Of a DNA stretch of 20,943 nucleotides, positions 1 to 11,836 are shown one piece after another (the first letter of the stretch is position 1; every line of letters begins with the position of its first letter). This stretch comes from Corynebacterium sp. (GTDB lineage: Bacteria > Actinomycetota > Actinomycetes > Mycobacteriales > Mycobacteriaceae): contig NZ_JALAGU010000014.1 of the NCBI RefSeq assembly GCF_022712275.1, forward strand, positions 1 through 20,943, in the 5' to 3' direction. The notes beneath the pieces were generated by a model. That model worked only from the letters and a program-made list of their open reading frames with translations. It did no database searches and was not told the DNA's origin. The position numbers and the translations under genes are program-made.

Positions 1-47
1 GGGGGGAGAAGACCAGGGGGCGCGGGTGGACTTATGTCCGTGCGTGA

Positions 48-53
48 TATAAG
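48..53 (+). promoter_or_regulatory. Candidate extended -10 element upstream of rpoB
   Basis: TATAAG is preceded by TG one base upstream (TGA-TATAAG), the form of an extended -10 hexamer. No convincing -35 hexamer lies 16-18 bases upstream. It would give a leader of about 240 nt before rpoB. A second possible site is a perfect -35 TTGACA at 137-142, but only a poor -10 follows it. A 5-bp inverted repeat (GTTCT at 85-89, AGAAC at 94-98) lies in the same leader. This is weak evidence, based on motif matching only. Confidence 0.3.
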
Positions 54-299
54 GTTGACGTTTGCGCTGGACTGATCTCCGGCGGTTCTGCGGAGAACAC
101 CGACGACCTTGACGGGTGATGGATTGAAAACACCACTTGACAAGGTCCATTAAGTGTTTCTACGCCCGGAATGATCTTCCGGGGACGAACCACCGGGACG
201 TCAGTCCCTCACAGACCATCACAGACCGTACGCTCAAGCAACCGTGTTCGCCGAGATTCAAGACCCCGGCAGACACGTGAGGTGCTGGAAGGACCCATC

Positions 300-3200
300 T
301 TGGCAGTCTCCCGCCAGACCAGTTCCACGGCCGGAATCCCCGGGGCTTCGCATCGATACTCCTTCGCGAAGATCGATGCCCCGATCGAGGTGCCCGGTCT
401 TCTCGACGTTCAGAGAGAGTCCTTCGCCTGGCTCGTCGGCACGCCGGAGTGGCGTGCCCGTCGGCAGGCCCAGGCAGAGGAAGGGACCCGCGTCACCAGC
501 GGTCTCGAGGACATCCTCGAAGAGCTCTCCCCTGTCGAGGACTACTCCGAGAACATGTCCCTGACCCTGTCCGAGCCGCGCTTCGACGACGTGAAGAACA
601 CGATCGACGAGTGCAAGGACAAGGACATCAACTACTCCGCGCCGCTGTACGTGACTGCGGAGTTCACCAACGCCCTCTCCGGCGAGATCAAGAGCCAGAC
701 CGTCTTCATCGGTGATTTCCCGATGATGACGGACAAGGGCACGTTCATCATCAACGGCACCGAGCGTGTCGTCGTGTCCCAGCTCGTCCGCTCCCCGGGC
801 GTCTACTTCGACGAGTCCATCGACGCGTCCACCGAGCGTCCGCTGCACGCCGTGAAGGTGATCCCTTCCCGCGGTGCGTGGCTGGAGTTCGACGTCGACA
901 AGCGCGACACCGTCGGTGTCCGCATCGACCGCAAGCGCCGCCAGCCTGTCACCGTCCTGCTGAAGGCCCTGGGTCTGACCACCGAGGAGATCACCGAGCG
1001 TTTCGGTTTCTCCGAGATCATGATGACCACCCTCGAGAAGGACGGCGTCGCCAACACCGACGAGGCCCTCCTCGAGATCTACCGCAAGCAGCGTCCCGGT
1101 GAGTCGCCGACCCGTGACTCCGCCCAGGCACTGCTGGAGAACAGCTTCTTCAAGGCGAAGCGCTACGACCTGGCCAAGGTCGGCCGCTACAAGGTCAACC
1201 GCAAGCTCGGCCTCGACGGCGACACCGGTGAGATGACCCTCACCGAGCAGGACATCCTGACCACCATCGAGTACCTCGTGCGTCTGCACGCCGGTGAGAA
1301 GTCCATGACTTCCCCGGACGGCACCGAGATCCCGCTGGGCACCGACGACATCGACCATTTCGGCAACCGTCGCCTGCGTACCGTCGGTGAGCTGATCCAG
1401 AATCAGATCCGCGTGGGCCTGTCCCGCATGGAGCGTGTCGTGCGAGAACGTATGACCACGCAGGACGCTGAGTCCATCACCCCGACCTCGCTGATCAACG
1501 TGCGCCCGGTCTCCGCGGCCATCCGCGAGTTCTTCGGAACCTCCCAGCTGTCCCAGTTCATGGACCAGAACAACTCGCTGTCGGGTCTGACCCACAAGCG
1601 TCGTCTGTCCGCCCTGGGCCCCGGTGGTCTGTCCCGTGAGCGCGCCGGCCTCGAGGTCCGCGACGTCCACGCATCCCACTACGGTCGCATGTGCCCGATC
1701 GAGACCCCTGAGGGTCCGAACATCGGTCTGATCGGTAACCTCGCGACCTACGCCCGCGTCAACCCCTTCGGTTTCATCGAGACCCCGTACCGTCGTGTCG
1801 ACAACGGTGTCATCACCGATCAGGTGGACTACCTGACCGCCGATGAAGAGGACCGCCACGTCATCGCCCAGGCGAAGACCCCGGTCGACGCCGACGGTCG
1901 CTTCGTCGACGAGCAGATCGAGGTTCGTCTCCGTGCCGGCGACGTCGAGGTCGTTCCGGCCACCGAGGTCGACTACATGGACGTCTCCCCGCGGCAGATG
2001 GTCTCCGTGGGTACCGCGATGATCCCGTTCCTCGAGCACGACGACGCCAACCGTGCCCTCATGGGTGCGAACATGCAGAAGCAGGCTGTGCCGCTGCTGC
2101 GTGGCGAGGCCCCGTACGTCGGTACCGGCATGGAGCTCCGTGCCGCCTACGACGCCGGTGACGTCATCGTCACACCGAAGGCCGGTGCCGTGGAGTACGT
2201 CTCCGCCGACTACATCACCATCATGGACGATGACGGCGTGCGCGACACCTACATGCTGCGCAAGTTCGAGCGCACCAACCAGGGCACCTGCTACAACCAG
2301 GTCCCGCTGGTCGACCAGGGTCAGCGCGTCGAGGCCGGCCAGGCCATCGCTGACGGCCCCGGCACCCGCAACGGCGAGATGTCGCTGGGCCGTAACCTCC
2401 TCGTGGCGTTCATGCCGTGGGAAGGTCACAACTACGAGGACGCCATCATCCTCAACCAGCGCGTCGTGGAGGAGGACCTCCTCACCTCGATCCACATCGA
2501 GGAGCACGAGATCGACGCCCGGGACACCAAGCTGGGCCCGGAGGAGATCACCCGCGACATCCCGAACGTCGGCGAGGACGTCCTCGCAGACCTCGACGAC
2601 CGCGGTATCGTCCGCATCGGTGCCGACGTCCGTGACGGCGACATCCTCGTCGGTAAGGTCACCCCGAAGGGTGAGACCGAGCTGACCCCGGAGGAGCGCC
2701 TGCTGCGCGCCATCTTCGGCGAGAAGGCCCGCGAGGTCCGCGACACCTCCATGAAGGTGCCCCACGGTGAGACCGGCAAGGTCATCGGCGTCCGCGTGTT
2801 CTCCCGCGAGGACGACGACGACCTGGCCCCCGGTGTCAACCAGATGGTCCGCGTCTACGTCGCCCAGAAGCGCAAGATCCAGGACGGCGACAAGATGGCC
2901 GGCCGCCACGGCAACAAGGGTGTCGTCGGCAAGATCCTGCCGCAGGAGGACATGCCCTTCCTGCCGGACGGCACGCCGATCGACTTCATCCTGAACACCC
3001 ACGGTGTTCCGCGTCGTATGAACATCGGTCAGGTCCTCGAGACCCACCTCGGCTGGCTCGCCAAGTACGGCTGGACCGTGGACACCCAGTCCGAGGACCC
3101 GAAGGTCCAGGCCATGCTGGACACGCTGCCGGAGGACCTCTACGAGGTTCCGCCGGAGTCGCTGGTCGCCACCCCGGTGTTCGACGGTGCCGAGAACGAG

Positions 3201-3791
3201 GAGATCTCCGGTCTGCTCCGCTCGATCAACCCGAACTCCGACGGCACCCGGCTGACCGATGAGTTCGGCAAGGCCGTGCTCATCGACGGTCGCTCCGGTG
3301 AACCCTTCCCGTACCCCGTCTCGGTCGGCTACAAGTACATGCTGAAGCTGCACCACCTGGTTGACGAGAAGATCCACGCCCGTTCCACCGGTCCGTACTC
3401 CATGATCACCCAGCAGCCGCTCGGTGGTAAGGCCCAGTTCGGTGGACAGCGCTTCGGTGAGATGGAGGTGTGGGCCATGCAGGCGTACGGCGCGGCCTAC
3501 ACCCTGCAGGAGCTGCTCACCATCAAGTCCGATGACGTTGTCGGCCGTGTGAAGGTCTACGAGGCCATCGTCAAGGGCGAGAACATCCCGGATCCGGGCA
3601 TCCCCGAGTCCTTCAAGGTCCTCCTCAAGGAGCTGCAGTCCCTGTGCCTCAACGTCGAGGTGCTCGCCGCGGACGGTACTCCGATGGAGCTCAGCTCGAC
3701 GGATGACGACGAACTCGACCACGCCAACGCTGCGCTGGGCATCAACCTGTCCCGCGATGAGCGTCCGGACGCCGAGACCGACGTCGTCTAA
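300..3791 (+). CDS. rpoB: DNA-directed RNA polymerase subunit beta
   Basis: Encodes the beta subunit of RNA polymerase, which with beta-prime forms the catalytic cleft of the core enzyme. From the TTG at 300 it is 1163 aa, close to the usual actinobacterial length. The rifampicin-binding region (about residues 413-439, from GTSQLSQFMDQNN to LSALGP) carries the wild-type residues at D422, H432 and S437, equivalent to M. tuberculosis 435, 445 and 450, so it predicts a rifampicin-sensitive enzyme. The active-site lysines appear in DGDK (K865) and GRHGNK (K873). Start choice: GGAAGGA at 287-293 sits 6 nt before the TTG. An in-frame GTG at 282 would add six residues (V-L-E-G-P-I) and is often annotated in relatives, but it has no comparable ribosome binding site. 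It is followed after 68 bp by rpoC in the same operon. Product identity is essentially certain; the start is less so. Confidence 0.97.
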   Translation: MAVSRQTSSTAGIPGASHRYSFAKIDAPIEVPGLLDVQRESFAWLVGTPEWRARRQAQAEEGTRVTSGLEDILEELSPVEDYSENMSLTLSEPRFDDVKNTIDECKDKDINYSAPLYVTAEFTNALSGEIKSQTVFIGDFPMMTDKGTFIINGTERVVVSQLVRSPGVYFDESIDASTERPLHAVKVIPSRGAWLEFDVDKRDTVGVRIDRKRRQPVTVLLKALGLTTEEITERFGFSEIMMTTLEKDGVANTDEALLEIYRKQRPGESPTRDSAQALLENSFFKAKRYDLAKVGRYKVNRKLGLDGDTGEMTLTEQDILTTIEYLVRLHAGEKSMTSPDGTEIPLGTDDIDHFGNRRLRTVGELIQNQIRVGLSRMERVVRERMTTQDAESITPTSLINVRPVSAAIREFFGTSQLSQFMDQNNSLSGLTHKRRLSALGPGGLSRERAGLEVRDVHASHYGRMCPIETPEGPNIGLIGNLATYARVNPFGFIETPYRRVDNGVITDQVDYLTADEEDRHVIAQAKTPVDADGRFVDEQIEVRLRAGDVEVVPATEVDYMDVSPRQMVSVGTAMIPFLEHDDANRALMGANMQKQAVPLLRGEAPYVGTGMELRAAYDAGDVIVTPKAGAVEYVSADYITIMDDDGVRDTYMLRKFERTNQGTCYNQVPLVDQGQRVEAGQAIADGPGTRNGEMSLGRNLLVAFMPWEGHNYEDAIILNQRVVEEDLLTSIHIEEHEIDARDTKLGPEEITRDIPNVGEDVLADLDDRGIVRIGADVRDGDILVGKVTPKGETELTPEERLLRAIFGEKAREVRDTSMKVPHGETGKVIGVRVFSREDDDDLAPGVNQMVRVYVAQKRKIQDGDKMAGRHGNKGVVGKILPQEDMPFLPDGTPIDFILNTHGVPRRMNIGQVLETHLGWLAKYGWTVDTQSEDPKVQAMLDTLPEDLYEVPPESLVATPVFDGAENEEISGLLRSINPNSDGTRLTDEFGKAVLIDGRSGEPFPYPVSVGYKYMLKLHHLVDEKIHARSTGPYSMITQQPLGGKAQFGGQRFGEMEVWAMQAYGAAYTLQELLTIKSDDVVGRVKVYEAIVKGENIPDPGIPESFKVLLKELQSLCLNVEVLAADGTPMELSSTDDDELDHANAALGINLSRDERPDAETDVV

Positions 3792-3859
3792 CCCAGACAC
3801 CTTCCCACTTTTCACCGCACTACCGCCCTCCGGAACCACGGAGGGGAAAGGGAGTCCCC

Positions 3860-7831
<3,972 letters not shown>

Positions 7832-7863
7832 TCATGAAGTAGTTCCGGCCCAACCGGACATGT

Positions 7864-7896
7864 GAGCCCGGATCCTGCACTGCGGGGTCCGGGCTC
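7864..7896 (+). terminator. Hairpin terminator after rpoC
   Basis: GAGCCCGGATCC (7864-7875) pairs with GGGTCCGGGCTC (7885-7896): 12 pairs with one G-U, around a 9-nt loop, 33 nt after the rpoC stop. No T-run follows, which is usual for GC-rich actinobacterial terminators. It probably separates the rpoBC transcript from the str operon. Confidence 0.75.
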
Positions 7897-8256
7897 TGTC
7901 GTCGGTGGGGGAAGTGTCGGCCGGCGTAGTTGTCGGTGGCCCGGTGGTAGCCGTGCACTCGTACACAACCGTCACGTTTTCCGCGCTCGCGAACAACGGA
8001 GAAGCCTGCTCCGTCATGATTGTGTGCGCGGGCACGAGGGTACCGCCCAGAAACACGACCTGGGATGCGGGATCCGTGCTGTGCGGCCCCACCTGCGCGG
8101 CCGGAGGCGGGTACGCAGGGAGAGGATGCGGGGAGGGGACCCGGCAAGAGGATGCGGGGAGAGGACGCTGAGAGTGGAGCGGAAACGGGACGCGGAAAGT
8201 GGAGCGAGGGGTCACGCCGGCGGCACAGTCGCACCAGCGCTGCGTCCTGAAGGGAT
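7897..8256. other. Non-coding gap between the rpoBC terminator and the str promoter
   Basis: No convincing gene is seen here. Several overlapping open frames exist on both strands, but none has a ribosome binding site or a recognisable domain, and the longest run through the rpoC terminator and the rpsL promoter. The right half is purine-rich on the plus strand and contains a degenerate tandem repeat, listed separately. Confidence 0.6.
8121..8223 (+). repeat. Degenerate 26-bp tandem repeat, about four units
   Basis: Units begin at 8121, 8147, 8173 and 8198. The first two share AGAGGATGCGGGGAG followed by GGGAC or AGGAC (19 of 20 bases identical). The last two share AGTGGAGCG, and the shared G/A-rich pattern links all four. 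Period is 25-26 bp. The array ends about 35 bp upstream of the rpsL -35 element. Function unknown. Confidence 0.65.
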
Positions 8257-8285
8257 TTGGCTGTACGCTCCGCATACGGTAGTGT
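8257..8285 (+). promoter_or_regulatory. Promoter of the str operon (rpsL-rpsG-fusA)
   Basis: -35 TTGGCT at 8257-8262, a 17-bp spacer, and -10 TAGTGT at 8280-8285, a good fit to the actinobacterial housekeeping sigma pattern. Transcription would start near 8292, giving a leader of about 225 nt that ends in the hairpin at 8470-8487. Confidence 0.65.
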
Positions 8286-8469
8286 CCAACCCCAGTCCCC
8301 GTATCAGGACTCATCCGGCCGTCGAGAGACGGTGTGGCCCCTGGGTCACCGATGATGAATCAGCAGGATGAAACTCACCCCGTAGGCCAGCGAGAGCGGC
8401 TGAGGGGTTTCGGCACGTTTAAAACAAAGTGCGCCGAGTGTCCGGGGAGAGGTCTCGTTGGCCGGCAGT

Positions 8470-8487
8470 GTCGACGGCACCGTCGAC
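8470..8487 (+). promoter_or_regulatory. Hairpin in the rpsL leader
   Basis: GTCGACGG (8470-8477) is followed by CA and then its exact complement CCGTCGAC (8480-8487). The hairpin ends 28 nt before the rpsL start codon, just upstream of the weak AGAAAG ribosome binding site. It may affect translation or mRNA stability; this is inferred from structure only. Confidence 0.5.
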
Positions 8488-8515
8488 CGAAGTACTGAAA
8501 CAAGAAAGTCGGTTC

Positions 8516-8887
8516 ATGCCTACTATCCAGCAGCTGGTCCGTAAGGGCCGCCACGACAAGACGGCGAAGGTTGCGACCGCCGCCCTCAAGGGTTCCCCGC
8601 AGCGTCGCGGCGTGTGCACCCGCGTGTACACCACCACCCCGAAGAAGCCGAACTCCGCGCTCCGTAAGGTCGCCCGTGTTCGCCTCACCTCCGGCATCGA
8701 GGTTTCCGCCTACATCCCCGGTGAGGGCCACAACCTCCAGGAGCACTCCATGGTGCTCGTCCGTGGTGGTCGTGTGAAGGACCTTCCGGGTGTCCGTTAC
8801 AAGATCGTCCGTGGTTCCCTCGATACCCAGGGTGTCAAGGACCGCAAGCAGGCCCGTTCCCGCTACGGCGCGAAGAAGGAGAAGTAA
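8516..8887 (+). CDS. rpsL: 30S ribosomal protein S12
   Basis: S12 lies at the decoding centre of the 30S subunit. The protein is 123 aa, and its start MPTIQQLVRKG is the standard N-terminus; the open frame continues upstream to 8429 but that part is leader. The loop TTTPKKPNSALRKV carries K43, and K88 lies in GGRVKDLPGVRY. Both are the wild-type residues whose substitution gives streptomycin resistance, so a sensitive S12 is predicted. The ribosome binding site is weak (AGAAAG about 7 nt upstream). First gene of the str operon; the stop codon is only 3 bp before rpsG. Confidence 0.98.
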   Translation: MPTIQQLVRKGRHDKTAKVATAALKGSPQRRGVCTRVYTTTPKKPNSALRKVARVRLTSGIEVSAYIPGEGHNLQEHSMVLVRGGRVKDLPGVRYKIVRGSLDTQGVKDRKQARSRYGAKKEK

Positions 8888-8890
8888 AAC

Positions 8891-9361
8891 ATGCCTCGCA
8901 AGGGTCCCGCCCCCGCACGCCCGATCGTCAAGGATCCGGTCTACGACGACGTCATCGTCTCCCAGCTGGTCAACAAGATCCTGCTGGACGGCAAGAAGTC
9001 CACCGCTGAGCGCATCGTCTACAGCGCTCTGGAGACCTGCCGTGAGAAGACCGGCACCGACCCGGTCCTCACCCTCAAGAAGGCCCTCGACAACGTGAAG
9101 CCGGCCCTCGAGGTCCGCTCCCGTCGTGTCGGTGGCGCCACCTACCAGGTGCCGGTCGAGGTCCGCCCGGGCCGCGCCACCACCCTCGCGCTCCGTTGGC
9201 TCGTGACCTTCACCCGCCAGCGCCGCGAGAACACCATGACCGAGCGTCTCGCCAACGAGATCCTGGATGCCTCCAACGGTCTCGGTGCCTCCGTGAAGCG
9301 TCGTGAGGACACCCACAAGATGGCTGAGGCGAACCGCGCCTTCGCCCACTACCGCTGGTAA
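8891..9361 (+). CDS. rpsG: 30S ribosomal protein S7
   Basis: S7 is the primary binder that nucleates assembly of the 30S head. It is 156 aa, the family's usual length, starting MPRKGPAPARP and ending with the typical NRAFAHYRW tail. The DGKKSTAERIVY segment and the RRVGGATYQVPVEVRP beta-hairpin region are family hallmarks. AAGGAG inside the end of rpsL serves as its ribosome binding site. The rpsL-rpsG gap is just 3 bp, so the long intercistronic S7 target known from E. coli is absent here. Confidence 0.98.
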   Translation: MPRKGPAPARPIVKDPVYDDVIVSQLVNKILLDGKKSTAERIVYSALETCREKTGTDPVLTLKKALDNVKPALEVRSRRVGGATYQVPVEVRPGRATTLALRWLVTFTRQRRENTMTERLANEILDASNGLGASVKRREDTHKMAEANRAFAHYRW

Positions 9362-9385
9362 CCCACGAGAGTTTAAGGAATCACA

Positions 9386-11512
9386 GTGGCACAGGAAGTC
9401 CAGAAGGACCTCAAGAAGGTCCGCAACATCGGCATCATGGCTCACATCGATGCCGGTAAGACCACGACCACCGAGCGTATCCTCTTCTACACGGGTATCA
9501 ACCGGAAGGTCGGCGAGACCCACGACGGCGCCTCCACCACCGACTGGATGGAGCAGGAGAAGGAGCGTGGTATCACCATCACCTCCGCCGCCGTCACCTG
9601 TTTCTGGGACGAGAACCAGGTCAACATCATCGACACCCCCGGTCACGTCGACTTCACCGTCGAGGTTGAACGCTCGCTGCGCGTCCTCGACGGCGCTGTC
9701 GCCGTCTTCGACGGTAAGGAGGGCGTCGAGCCCCAGTCCGAGCAGGTCTGGCGTCAGGCCGACAAGTACGACGTCCCGCGCATCTGCTTCGTCAACAAGA
9801 TGGACAAGCTGGGCGCTGACTTCTACTTCACCGTCCAGACCATCATCGACCGCCTCGGCGCCAAGCCGCTGGTCATGCAGCTGCCGATCGGTGCCGAGGA
9901 CGAGTTCGACGGTGTCGTCGATCTCCTCAACATGAACGCCATCACCTGGCGCGGCAAGGTCGAGGTCGGCGCCGAGCCGACCATCGAGGAGATCCCCGCG
10001 GACCTGGCCGACAAGGCCGCCGAGTACCGCGAGAAGCTGCTCGAGACCGTCGCCGAGTCCGACGAAGCTCTCATGGAGAAGTACTTCGCCGGCGAGGAGC
10101 TGACGATCGACGAGATCAAGGGCGCCATCCGCAAGATGACGATCGCCTCCGAGATCTACCCGGTCCTCTGTGGTACCGCGTACCACAACAAGGGTATCCA
10201 GCCGATGCTGGACGCTGTCATTGATTTCCTCCCGTCCCCGCTGGACGTCGAGGCCATCGAGGGCCACAAGCCGGGCCACGAGGACGAGGCTCTCACCCGC
10301 AAGCCGTCCGACGACGAGCCGTTCTCCGCGCTCGCCTTCAAGATCGCAGCGCACCCGTTCTTCGGCAAGCTGACCTTCGTCCGCGTGTACTCCGGCTCCG
10401 TCGAGCCCGGCGAGCAGGTCCTGAATGCCGTCACCGGCAAGAAGGAGCGCATCGGCAAGCTCTTCCAGATGCACGCCAACAAGGAGAACCCGGTCGAGAA
10501 GGCGCACGCAGGTAACATCTACGCCTTCATCGGTCTCAAGGAGACCACCACCGGTGACACCCTCTGCTCGCTGACCGATCCGATCCAGCTGGAGTCCATG
10601 GACTTCCCGGATCCCGTGATCAAGGTCTCCATCGAGCCGAAGACCAAGTCCGACCAGGAGAAGCTGGGTGTCGCCATCCAGCGCCTGACCGAAGAGGACC
10701 CGACCTTCACCGTCGAGCTCGACGAGGAGACCGGCCAGACCATCATCGGTGGCATGGGCGAGCTTCACCTCGACGTCTTCGTCGACCGCATGAAGCGCGA
10801 GTTCAAGGTCGAGGCCAACGTCGGTGCCCCGCAGGTCGCCTACCGCGAGACCATCCGCAAGACGGTCGAGAAGGTCGAGTTCACCCACAAGAAGCAGACC
10901 GGTGGTTCCGGTCAGTTCGCAAAGGTGATCATCGGCATCGCCCCGTACAACCCGGACCCGGAGACCCTGGAGGAAGGCGAGGACCCGAACTACAAGTTCA
11001 CCAACGCCGTCACCGGTGGTCGCATCCCCCGCGAGTACATCCCGTCGGTGGACGCCGGTATCCAGGACGCCATGCAGTACGGCTATCTCGCCGGCTTCCC
11101 GCTGGTCGACATCGAGGCCACCCTCATCGACGGTGCCTACCACGAGGTCGACTCCTCCGAGATGGCCTTCAAGATCGCCGGTTCCCAGGCTCTGAAGGAG
11201 GCTGTCGCCAAGGCGAAGCCGGTCCTCCTCGAGCCGCTGATGGCTGTCGAGGTCACCACCCCTGAGGAGTTCATGGGTGAGGTCATCGGCGACATCAACT
11301 CCCGTCGTGGCCAGATCGGTTCCATGGAGGACCGCTCCGGTGCGAAGGTCGTCAAGGGCAAGGTCCCGCTGTCCGAGATGTTCGGCTACGTCGGTGACCT
11401 GCGTTCGAAGACCCAGGGCCGTGCGAACTACACCATGATCTTCGACTCCTACGGTGAGGTCCCCTCGTCCGTGGCCCAGGAGATCATCGCCGAGCGCAAC
11501 GGCAACGCCTAG
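9386..11512 (+). CDS. fusA: Elongation factor G
   Basis: EF-G is the GTPase that drives translocation of tRNA and mRNA and takes part in ribosome recycling with RRF. It is 708 aa. The G1 loop AHIDAGKT is at residues 19-26, the switch II motif DTPGH at 83-87, and NKMD at 137-140. The later domains are intact: GMGELHLDVFVDRM in domain III, the domain IV segment with KKQTGGSGQFAKV, and a C-terminal domain V ending with SYGEVPSSVAQEI. The GTG start at 9386 is preceded by AAGGAA at 9375-9380. It follows rpsG by 24 bp and is the last gene of the str transcript. tuf is separated from it by 369 bp and has its own promoter signals. Confidence 0.98.
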   Translation: MAQEVQKDLKKVRNIGIMAHIDAGKTTTTERILFYTGINRKVGETHDGASTTDWMEQEKERGITITSAAVTCFWDENQVNIIDTPGHVDFTVEVERSLRVLDGAVAVFDGKEGVEPQSEQVWRQADKYDVPRICFVNKMDKLGADFYFTVQTIIDRLGAKPLVMQLPIGAEDEFDGVVDLLNMNAITWRGKVEVGAEPTIEEIPADLADKAAEYREKLLETVAESDEALMEKYFAGEELTIDEIKGAIRKMTIASEIYPVLCGTAYHNKGIQPMLDAVIDFLPSPLDVEAIEGHKPGHEDEALTRKPSDDEPFSALAFKIAAHPFFGKLTFVRVYSGSVEPGEQVLNAVTGKKERIGKLFQMHANKENPVEKAHAGNIYAFIGLKETTTGDTLCSLTDPIQLESMDFPDPVIKVSIEPKTKSDQEKLGVAIQRLTEEDPTFTVELDEETGQTIIGGMGELHLDVFVDRMKREFKVEANVGAPQVAYRETIRKTVEKVEFTHKKQTGGSGQFAKVIIGIAPYNPDPETLEEGEDPNYKFTNAVTGGRIPREYIPSVDAGIQDAMQYGYLAGFPLVDIEATLIDGAYHEVDSSEMAFKIAGSQALKEAVAKAKPVLLEPLMAVEVTTPEEFMGEVIGDINSRRGQIGSMEDRSGAKVVKGKVPLSEMFGYVGDLRSKTQGRANYTMIFDSYGEVPSSVAQEIIAERNGNA

Positions 11513-11527
11513 CGCCCCCCCCCGGTG

Positions 11528-11544
11528 CCCCACCATCCGTGGGG
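11528..11544 (+). terminator. Candidate terminator hairpin after fusA
   Basis: CCCCAC (11528-11533), loop CATCC, GTGGGG (11539-11544). It begins 16 bp after the fusA stop and just after a run of nine C residues (11515-11523). The stem is only 6 bp and no T-run follows, so complete termination is uncertain; it may attenuate read-through into tuf. Confidence 0.45.
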
Positions 11545-11553
11545 TTCCCCCGG

Positions 11554-11567
11554 TGAACAGATGTTCA
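11554..11567. promoter_or_regulatory. LexA-box-like palindrome
   Basis: TGAACAGATGTTCA contains GAACA-N2-TGTTC, the core of the actinobacterial SOS box (TCGAAC-N4-GTTCGA type). The two outermost consensus bases on each side are not matched. It lies between the fusA hairpin and the tuf promoter, about 80 bp upstream of the -10 hexamer. The match is only to the core and could be fortuitous. Confidence 0.3.
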
Positions 11568-11649
11568 TCGGAGGGACGCCACGGGGGTAGGGGTCAGCAC
11601 TCCGTATCCCTCACGTCAGGCCCGGTTTTCACGGACAGGGTTTGTGCGT

Positions 11650-11655
11650 TAGGAT
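11650..11655 (+). promoter_or_regulatory. -10 element of the tuf promoter
   Basis: TAGGAT in the context GTTAGGAT. The C. glutamicum tuf promoter fragment, as I remember it, has the same TTAGGATTC element at a comparable distance from tuf. No clear -35 is visible at 16-18 bp. The start would be near 11662, giving a leader of about 220 nt with several hairpins. Confidence 0.55.
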
Positions 11656-11784
11656 GCTGGGTGCTGGCCGTTACCCAGCCGCAGTGTGTCCGGCCGACCG
11701 ACCTCGGTCCGTCCGGATGGAGTGGGTGAACCCCGCCCGGCAATCACACTGTCTGATGCTGTTACCGGCGTAAGTAAGGCCCGG

Positions 11785-11818
11785 GACAGGCCACCGCATC
11801 CGGCGGTGACTCCCTGTC
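11785..11818 (+). promoter_or_regulatory. Two-tier hairpin in the tuf leader with competing folds
   Basis: The outer stem GACAGG (11785-11790) pairs with CCTGTC (11813-11818) and encloses an inner stem CACCGC (11792-11797) with GCGGTG (11803-11808). Two other perfect hairpins overlap it and exclude it: GTGAC-TCCCT-GTCAC (11806-11820) and CTCCC-TGTCAC-GGGAG (11810-11825). The folds are inferred by eye. Confidence 0.4.
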
Positions 11819-11836
11819 ACGGGAGATACACAACAA

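Noticed and set aside
1537..1620. Possible rifampicin-resistance substitutions in RpoB, and streptomycin-resistance substitutions in RpsL
   Set aside because: D422, H432 and S437 in RpoB and K43 and K88 in S12 are all wild type. The N-S (rather than N-P) in the RpoB region is, as I recall, also found in C. glutamicum.
8121..8223. CRISPR array
   Set aside because: The units are contiguous with no unique spacers, degenerate, and no cas genes are nearby.
7832..8371. Overlapping open frames on both strands between rpoC and rpsL
   Set aside because: No ribosome binding sites or recognisable domains. They overlap the rpoC terminator and the rpsL promoter. A 61-codon minus frame from 8017 looked slightly protein-like but has no Shine-Dalgarno sequence.
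8375..11536. 1053-codon antisense frame across rpsL, rpsG and fusA
   Set aside because: Same codon-bias artefact; it crosses three real genes and both intergenic gaps and has no domain. The frames opposite tuf (11762-13153) and rplW-rpsS (18855-20390) are rejected for the same reason.
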